Notes under the pieces: model-generated
What the model was told of the DNA's origin: nothing
The model's input: the letters and a program-made list of their open reading frames with translations, nothing else
The model's database searches: none
In this document: positions 52,001 through 57,595 of the stretch, one piece after another
Layout of the letters: every line of letters starts with the position of its first letter
Numbering within the stretch: position 1 is the first letter of the stretch
Translations under genes and position numbers: made by a program
From: Promethearchaeota archaeon
GTDB taxonomy: Archaea > Asgardarchaeota > Lokiarchaeia > Sigyniarchaeales > SOKP01
NCBI GenBank assembly: GCA_030603385.1
Contig: JAUVXW010000031.1
Location: 1 to 57,595, forward strand
DNA length: 57,595 bases
Direction: 5' to 3'

Positions 52001-52957
52001 ATGACAGTAATAATCCCTACAAAGGTTTATTTAACTATCGTGGCTGCTGCTGTAAGATTTGCAAATGCACGTATACCAAAAGATGATTGGCTTGAAGTAA
52101 GTGGTATATTTACAGGTCGAAATGAAGGGGATAATGTTATCATATCAGCTGTTTACCCGATTATGCATCAAAAGTTAGATAAGGATGCAGTGATTGATCA
52201 GTACAAATGGTCAGATGAAGACTATGAGTCTCTTTATATAATTGACGATGAAGCCTTTTCAAGGGATCCTCCTGAATTTGTAGTTGGCTGGTGGCACTCA
52301 CATCCTGGATTTAAGGTTATGATGTCACATATCGATATTCGTACAACGTTATCTTATCAACAAAATAATCCATTAGCGATTTCTCTTGTATTTAACCCTC
52401 AGCGATTAATACGCCAAATCGAAGTTGCTGATAAAAGGGGCGATCCAGATAAACAATTGAAAAATGATCCTGGGTTTAAGATCTTCAGATTAGATGACGT
52501 AAACAGTGGGATAGAAGCCTCTTATCATTCTGCCGATTATAGAGTTGAAGGATACGAAAGCATGGAACAATTAATTAGTTTGACACAAAAATTCATTGTA
52601 GACGTAACAAATTTGTTCCCTAAAGAAAGATTACCACAAACTTATGAAAAAATAATTGATGATAAAATAGAACAATTGAATTCATTGCTATTAGGAACTG
52701 AAGAATATTTAGCAACTTTAACTCGACGTGGGGAAACTCAGCGTATTCCTGAGGTTTTAGAAAATCAAAATCAAGAGATAAACAGATTTGTGGAAGAAAC
52801 AAATAAAAGAATAGGTTTTATCAAACATTTCAAAGAATTCTTAGAATTCAAGGAAAGAGAAACAATAATCCCCCAAATAGAAAAATCAATATCCAAGTGG
52901 GATGGAGTTGTGGCTGGTTTGAGTAAAAAATTGAAAGAACTATCTAAAAAGTTTTAG
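52001..52957 (+). CDS. JAMM/MPN metalloprotease (third copy, intact)
   Basis: A 318-residue protein. Glu32 (DWLEVSGIFTG), His99 and His101 (WWHSHPG), Ser109 and Asp112 (SHID) give a complete HxHx7Sx2D site. The MPN fold spans about residues 5-185; the rest is a helical bundle/coiled coil (residues 190-318) ending KLKELSKKF. It shares the local sequence style of the other two (GWxHSHPG, KIFRLD, YHSADYRV), so all three come from one ancestor. The insert in the fold, HQKLDKDAVIDQYKWSDEDYESLY, is specific to this copy. Confidence 0.88.
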   Translation: MTVIIPTKVYLTIVAAAVRFANARIPKDDWLEVSGIFTGRNEGDNVIISAVYPIMHQKLDKDAVIDQYKWSDEDYESLYIIDDEAFSRDPPEFVVGWWHSHPGFKVMMSHIDIRTTLSYQQNNPLAISLVFNPQRLIRQIEVADKRGDPDKQLKNDPGFKIFRLDDVNSGIEASYHSADYRVEGYESMEQLISLTQKFIVDVTNLFPKERLPQTYEKIIDDKIEQLNSLLLGTEEYLATLTRRGETQRIPEVLENQNQEINRFVEETNKRIGFIKHFKEFLEFKERETIIPQIEKSISKWDGVVAGLSKKLKELSKKF

Positions 52958-53094
52958 TTTTCTAACCCTAAAAAAATATTTTTCATCTTATTTTTAATTT
53001 TGATATATTTTTATTTGATTAAGCGTTATTTTGATTAAGAAAACTACGAGTTAAAACAGTTAGATCCTATAAATTAAATGAAACGTACTTAATT

Positions 53095-55299
53095 ATGAAA
53101 AGAATTAATTTTCCGTTTACAGCAATACTTGGGCAAGATAAAATGAAGATGGCATTGGTGTTGAATGTTATAGATGCTCAAATAGCGGGAGTTCTTCTTA
53201 CAGGCCATCAAGGTACAGGAAAGAGCACTGCTGTTCGAAGTCTCGTAGAATTGATGCCTCAAATCGAAGTTATTAAAGGTTGTGAATTTTCATGTGCCCC
53301 ATATTCAGATGTTGACGATTTATGTGAAAGTTGTAAAGAAAAAATGGAAAAGAAAGAAGCCAAAACTGAATTTAGGGATATGTGGTTAGTAAATCTGCCC
53401 TTGGGCGTTACAGAGGATATGGTATGTGGCTCATTATCCATTGATAAAGTACTTACGGAAGGAATAAGAGCATTACATCCAGGATTATTAGCAAAAGCAA
53501 ACCGAGGTATTTTATATGTAGATGAAATTAATCTACTACAGGATCACATTGTTGATGTTCTTTTAGATTCTGCTGCTTCTGGTGTTAATATAATAGAAAG
53601 AGAGGGTATTTCTGTGTCTCACCCATCTAGATTCGTTCTCGTAGGAAGTATGAATCCTGAAGAAGGTGATTTGAGACCGCAAATAGCAGACAGGCTTGGT
53701 TTAGAGGTTAGGATCAGAGCTCCGAGAGATAACGAATTGCGAGCTGAAATCACCAGAAGAGTTATTAGTTTTGGCGATAACCCAAAAAATTTCATTGAAA
53801 ATTATGAAGATCAACAAGATAAATTAAGGCAAAAAATCCTAAATGCCCGTAAAATATTAAAGGAAGTTCAAATCCCGAATTCTGTTTATGAATTTGTATC
53901 TAAAATAGTAAGCGAATTAGAAATCTTCTCACAAAGAGCAGATATTACCTTTATTAGATGCGCCAGAGCTCATGCCGCTCTAAATGCAAGGAAAGACATT
54001 GTGGAAGAAGATTTAAACGTGGCGATGGACTTGGTATTTGAACATAGAATTCAATCACTTCATTATGAAATGACACCCGAAGAGATAAAATCTAAGATTG
54101 CTGAAGTTTACGGAAAAATAAAGGAAGCTTATGAAAATACTAATGTACTACAACCCAACAGAGAAACAGAAGGACCTTTAAAGCATGATGATTCTTCCCA
54201 AAAGGAGTTCAAACGTCAATCTGTTGATCCAGATAAAGTGGATATACCAGAAACGAGAGAGCAGAAGCTTCCCCCTCCAAAATATCCGGACAATAAAAAG
54301 AGAAGTCCTAAACCTGCTGGAGGTTGGAAGGTAAAAAATATTCCTTTTGATGATGATCTCAGATTTTTTAAAGCTAAAAATACGTCACTGCCATTCATTT
54401 ATCAAATGGAAAAAAAAATGACATCAATTCTAGATAATATTAGAAAAGATCGAAAGATTTCTGATTATGGTGGTAGAGGAATAGGAAGAAGAATTAAAAT
54501 CTCTTCCTCTCAAAAGGGTAGATATGTATCATACAGAACACCCATAAGCGAGAACCCGAAAAGAATTGCTTTAGATGCTACAATTAGAAATTATCTTAAA
54601 AACATAGCATATAACGAGACTGATATAGAATTTCCAATACATTTTAATAAGTATGATTTAATGGATAAAATTTATGAATATCGTGCTCCTTTAGCTCTAT
54701 TTTTTGTACTTGATAGTTCAGCATCAATGTATTATGTAATTAAACAAATGACCGATGTAATATTATCTTTACACCGAGAAGGTTTTAGAAAAAGAGATAA
54801 AATTGCTTTAATTATATTTCGAGGTAAACAAGCCTTAGTTCTTCAAAAACCAACTGTCAATTTTAAGATGGCAGTTAATAAATTGAAAAAAATCGAGGGA
54901 AAATCATACACCCCAATGGCAGCAGCTCTTAAAAAGGTTTCTGAGCTTATAAAAGTAGAAAAATTGAAGGATAGAAACATAATACCAATCGTTTTTATTT
55001 GTAGTGACTGTGGAGCTAACATCTCAGCTAAACATCCTGACTTAATAGCTCAAGTTGAATCTGATTATGTGTTAATTACTCAAGAATTAAAAGAATTAAC
55101 AAAGAAATTATCAAATCTAAAAATACACATGGTGGTTCTAGAGCCAAAAAAGTCTTATGCCACTCAAGCCCTTGGAGTACACACTTATTCTGCTGAAAAG
55201 ATTAAGAAGAACTTCAAAAAATATGCCAATTGCCAACTATACAAATTTAACAAGTATAATCCCAACTCCTTAATACTAGAATTGAAAAAAATACTTTAA
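53095..55299 (+). CDS. ChlI/ChlD-like AAA+ ATPase fused to a VWA domain
   Basis: A 734-residue fusion. Residues 1-330 are a Mg-chelatase ChlI-type AAA+ module: FPFTAILGQDKMK, Walker A GHQGTGKST (37-45), four cysteines (63, 67, 77, 80), Walker B GILYVDEINLL, and FVLVGSMNPEEGDLRPQIADRLGL. A basic/proline linker follows, then a VWA domain from about residue 538 with MIDAS DSSAS in FFVLDSSASMYYV. This is the I+D pair in one chain, as in archaeal cobalt/nickel chelatase helpers. No CobN or BchH is in the window. The JAMM neighbours raise the option of a protein-remodelling role instead. Confidence 0.9.
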   Translation: MKRINFPFTAILGQDKMKMALVLNVIDAQIAGVLLTGHQGTGKSTAVRSLVELMPQIEVIKGCEFSCAPYSDVDDLCESCKEKMEKKEAKTEFRDMWLVNLPLGVTEDMVCGSLSIDKVLTEGIRALHPGLLAKANRGILYVDEINLLQDHIVDVLLDSAASGVNIIEREGISVSHPSRFVLVGSMNPEEGDLRPQIADRLGLEVRIRAPRDNELRAEITRRVISFGDNPKNFIENYEDQQDKLRQKILNARKILKEVQIPNSVYEFVSKIVSELEIFSQRADITFIRCARAHAALNARKDIVEEDLNVAMDLVFEHRIQSLHYEMTPEEIKSKIAEVYGKIKEAYENTNVLQPNRETEGPLKHDDSSQKEFKRQSVDPDKVDIPETREQKLPPPKYPDNKKRSPKPAGGWKVKNIPFDDDLRFFKAKNTSLPFIYQMEKKMTSILDNIRKDRKISDYGGRGIGRRIKISSSQKGRYVSYRTPISENPKRIALDATIRNYLKNIAYNETDIEFPIHFNKYDLMDKIYEYRAPLALFFVLDSSASMYYVIKQMTDVILSLHREGFRKRDKIALIIFRGKQALVLQKPTVNFKMAVNKLKKIEGKSYTPMAAALKKVSELIKVEKLKDRNIIPIVFICSDCGANISAKHPDLIAQVESDYVLITQELKELTKKLSNLKIHMVVLEPKKSYATQALGVHTYSAEKIKKNFKKYANCQLYKFNKYNPNSLILELKKIL

Positions 55300-55347
55300 T
55301 TTTATTTCTTAAAAACTTCTTAAATTTTATATTCTAATTGTTTATTA

Positions 55348-56604
55348 ATGGAAAATACTACAAAATCTGTCTTAATTGTTGGATTCAACACTCGTCCATT
55401 AGCTTTTTCTTTGAAGAATGCAGGATATGAAGTTTATGCTGTAGATTTTTTCGGTGACTTAGATTTTTATCCAAATGTGAAGGATAGTTTCGTTTTAACA
55501 AAAGAGTTAAGGACTGATTACAATTCAATAAAAGACAAATATAGCCAGTTATTGTCAGATTTTACAATAAAATTATTGAAAAAATATCCTAGAATTAATT
55601 ATTTAATGATTGGGAGCGGATTAGATGATGCTTATATAGAACGAGAAGCCATTTCAAACGAAATAAAGGATAAGAATTACAAGATAAAGGAGTTGAATAA
55701 TGATATTGAAACACTCAAAATGGCTCGTAATATTGATTATGTTTATAAGATTTTAAAGTTGCACAAGTTTAAGGTTCCTTTTACTATTCCTTACGAAAAT
55801 TTAAAGGCTTATAAAAATAATCTTCAATTTCCAATTATTTTTAAAAAATCTAAAAGTGCTGGTGGATTGAATGTTTTCAAAATTCAAAACCATGAAGAAT
55901 TATTATCTAAAAGTAAAATTTTGGAAGGTAAAGAGTTTAATCCCCTAGAATGGGTGATTCAAGAGTATATAGAGGGCATTCCTATAAGCTGTACAACAAT
56001 TTCAAATGGTATAAAATGTGAAGTTATTTCAATCAATCGTCAAATTATTGGAGAACAATTTTTAAATGCTCCTAAAGAATTCATATATTGCGGTAATATC
56101 GTACCTGCGGGTTTGCCAAAAAAGGATGAACAAATTATATCAAGGATTTCAAAAATCCTAACAATCGAATTAGAGTTAAAAGGTATTAATGGATTTGATT
56201 ATGTTTTAAAAGACCATTATCCATATTTAATGGAGGTTAATCCAAGAATCCCTGGTTCGATAAGAGCATCTGAAATGAGTTTTGATTTAAACCTTCTAGA
56301 TTTACATATAAAAAGTTTTGATTTGGATAAATGGTATGTCATTAAAAAATTAATAAGTTCTAAGAAATTAAGTGGGTTTTCAACAAAATTAATAGTGTTT
56401 GCCCCCAAGGAAATAAAAAAAAATGTTATTTCTGAGGTAAACAATCTTGAATATATTCATGATAAAAGTGAGCCAAATAAAAGTATCTTGAAAGGTGAAC
56501 CGTTATGTACTGTTTTATATAAAGGAAGAAATTTATCAAAATCTTATAGTATGGCGATGGAAATTGTGAATAAAATTAACCAGATCATTGAAGGATTGCC
56601 TTGA
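55348..56604 (+). CDS. ATP-grasp ligase
   Basis: A 418-residue protein with an N-terminal Rossmann-like domain (SVLIVGFNTRPLAFSLKNAGYEVYAVDFFGD). The ATP-grasp fold follows: FPIIFKKSKSAGGLNVFKI, WVIQEYIEGIPISCTTI, and GINGFDYVLKDHYPYLMEVNPRIPGSI holds the Mg-binding Glu and Asn. It resembles the COG2232-type carboligase-like family (archaeal). It would ligate a carboxylate to an amine; the substrate is unknown. Its 3' end overlaps the convergent roadblock gene by 20 bp. Confidence 0.85.
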   Translation: MENTTKSVLIVGFNTRPLAFSLKNAGYEVYAVDFFGDLDFYPNVKDSFVLTKELRTDYNSIKDKYSQLLSDFTIKLLKKYPRINYLMIGSGLDDAYIEREAISNEIKDKNYKIKELNNDIETLKMARNIDYVYKILKLHKFKVPFTIPYENLKAYKNNLQFPIIFKKSKSAGGLNVFKIQNHEELLSKSKILEGKEFNPLEWVIQEYIEGIPISCTTISNGIKCEVISINRQIIGEQFLNAPKEFIYCGNIVPAGLPKKDEQIISRISKILTIELELKGINGFDYVLKDHYPYLMEVNPRIPGSIRASEMSFDLNLLDLHIKSFDLDKWYVIKKLISSKKLSGFSTKLIVFAPKEIKKNVISEVNNLEYIHDKSEPNKSILKGEPLCTVLYKGRNLSKSYSMAMEIVNKINQIIEGLP

Positions 56605-57319
56605 TCTTAGCAATGTAACCTCCCAGTTTTCTTTCGTCTGATTCGGGGACAGCAAGTGCTAGAATTCGATTCTCGTCTAAATCATGAATAATAACAGACC
56701 CATTTTCTCCCCCAATTATAGAATATTCCATACCACCTTCTAATAACACACCTGATAAATTATATAAAGCCGCAATCATAGCTGAAAGAATTGGTTCAGG
56801 CATAGTTGATTGAATTTTTATAGGTAATCCATCTTTGGTTATAATTCCAATCATTAGTGCCGATGGAATTGCTCTTTTAATAGCAACAAAAATTTCTTCT
56901 TTTTTGAGCTCTGATGTTTCAACAAACGCTGAAATTTTTAAGGCAAATTGTTTCATCTTGGAGACATACTGATTTAATCCTTCCAATTCTGCTAATTCAC
57001 GATTTAAATATGAGACCATTGTTATATTTTCGGTCATAACGGCAAGTATGATTTTCTTTTTACCAGTCACTAAATTGTATGAGATTTCTTGCATTAAAGA
57101 ATCATTCAATATTTTTGAAGATATAAATAGTAGACTAGAGGCTGCAGCAGAAATCTCAGGTAAAGATAAAATTGTATTTTGTTTAAAACTATTTGCAATG
57201 AATGTTCCTCCGTGAGTTCCAATATTAATACCTAAAATTGCAGAATTTTCATTTATTTCCTTTTCAATAAGCTTAATGATATCATTTTCTAATGCTTTCA
57301 TTTTATTTGATTTGCTCAT
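56585..57319 (-). CDS. Double roadblock/LC7-domain protein
   Basis: A 244-residue protein with two roadblock domains in tandem. The first (residues 22-120) has AILGINIGTHGGTFIANSF, SLPEISAAASSLLFISSKIL and KKKIILAVMTENITMVSYLNREL. The second (140-244) has SALMIGIITKDGLPIKIQS, PEPILSAMIAALYNLSGVLLE, and NRILALAVPESDERKLGGYI. Such domains partner with small GTPases (MglB/Lamtor style) as dimer-forming regulators. The window's only small GTPase is 55 kb away. A tandem pair would act as a built-in dimer. Confidence 0.88.
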   Translation of the reverse strand: MSKSNKMKALENDIIKLIEKEINENSAILGINIGTHGGTFIANSFKQNTILSLPEISAAASSLLFISSKILNDSLMQEISYNLVTGKKKIILAVMTENITMVSYLNRELAELEGLNQYVSKMKQFALKISAFVETSELKKEEIFVAIKRAIPSALMIGIITKDGLPIKIQSTMPEPILSAMIAALYNLSGVLLEGGMEYSIIGGENGSVIIHDLDENRILALAVPESDERKLGGYIAKIKAILQ

Positions 57320-57436
57320 GTATTTATATTAAAAATATGCAAATAAAAAGCTATTTAAAAAAAGTTTAATATTTCTTAAAACTATTTTAATATATTCTAA
57401 ATAAAAATTCCTAAATTTTATATTCTAAAAATGTAA

Positions 57437-57595
57437 ATCGATGAATTAAAAGAAAGTATCAAAAATCTGAATAATACTATCAATAATCTACAGGAATCTA
57501 TTAATCTTAAAGATGATCAGATTAATACGATAAAAGATTCGCTGAAATTAAAAGAAGATCAAATTAAAACCCTGGAATCTTCCCTAAATCTAAAA
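57437..57595 (+). CDS. Coiled-coil protein, 5' part, with no standard start (partial)
   Basis: Open to the window end. The frame reads IDELKESIKNLNNTINNLQE and on with a 14-residue repeat: ESINLKDDQINTIK, DSLKLKEDQIKTLE, SSLNLK. This is a regular coiled coil. In frame upstream the sequence is ATG TAA ATC GAT GAA (57431-57445), so the ATG is followed by a stop. No ATG, GTG or TTG follows before the window ends. Either ATC is used, or the TAA is a mutation or read error. The C-terminal part is outside the window. Confidence 0.7.
   Translation, partial: MDELKESIKNLNNTINNLQESINLKDDQINTIKDSLKLKEDQIKTLESSLNLK

Overview
The window looks like a piece of an AT-rich archaeal chromosome, most likely an Asgard archaeon of the Lokiarchaeia (Promethearchaeota) type or a close relative. 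This is inferred from gene content: a Ras/Rab-like small GTPase, a double roadblock/LC7 protein, three JAMM/MPN-domain proteins with long coiled coils, a leucine-rich-repeat protein, many coiled-coil and winged-helix proteins, archaeal-type cofactor genes, and GGTGA-type ribosome binding sites. I saw no rRNA, tRNA or CRISPR array. Both ends cut a gene: a flavodiiron-type flavodoxin domain on the left and a coiled-coil protein on the right.

Layout. 1-8 kb: flavodoxin-domain tail, small GTPase, inorganic pyrophosphatase, O-methyltransferase, LLM-type flavin/F420 oxidoreductase, a MoxR AAA+ ATPase with its VWA partner, a membrane protein, and an FTR1 iron permease. 8.2-9.8 kb: carboxylesterase. 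9.8-18 kb: one long minus-strand tungsten/molybdenum cofactor block, in transcription order tupA-tupB-tupC-moaC-moaA-moaD-moaE-moeA-moaB-moeA, which joins oxyanion uptake to pterin cofactor synthesis. MobA, further right (27.8 kb), would add the nucleotide. 18-26 kb: zinc-dependent phospholipase C-like protein, membrane acyltransferase, two coiled-coil/winged-helix proteins, MFS transporter, kinase-like protein and an AfpA-like flavoprotein. Copies of the 3' tail of a coiled-coil gene lie at three places in this stretch.

26.5-31.4 kb: cysteine desulfurase, MobA, a beta-CASP metallo-beta-lactamase protein and an IscU scaffold, so Fe-S assembly parts flank a probable nuclease. 31.5-36 kb: a minus-strand CotH kinase / VTC-type polyphosphate polymerase / DUF4956 membrane protein operon. 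36.6-41.7 kb: a copper-handling island with a TRASH-domain regulator divergent from a zinc-ribbon membrane protein, a methyltransferase, a Cu P-type ATPase carrying three extra C-terminal metal-binding modules, and a small zinc-finger protein. 41.8-47.2 kb: cysteine synthase, an LRR protein cut by one in-frame TAA, and a multispanning protein with winged-helix modules.

47.4-57.6 kb: the most distinctive area. Two adjacent JAMM proteins, one with an intact metal site and one with it destroyed, stand beside a zinc-ribbon protein. A third, intact JAMM protein is divergent from them, and a ChlI-ChlD-like AAA+/VWA fusion, an ATP-grasp ligase and a double-roadblock protein follow. The active/inactive MPN pairing recalls Rpn11/Rpn8 and Csn5/Csn6, which makes this the best candidate for an undescribed system.

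A cross-cutting signal is that several genes have strong N-terminal homology or coding sense upstream of any ATG/GTG/TTG. The reading frame there can only open at AUU, AUA or AUC (IscU, the VTC protein, the VWA protein and the last partial gene). For IscU a well-placed Shine-Dalgarno sequence supports an AUU start.
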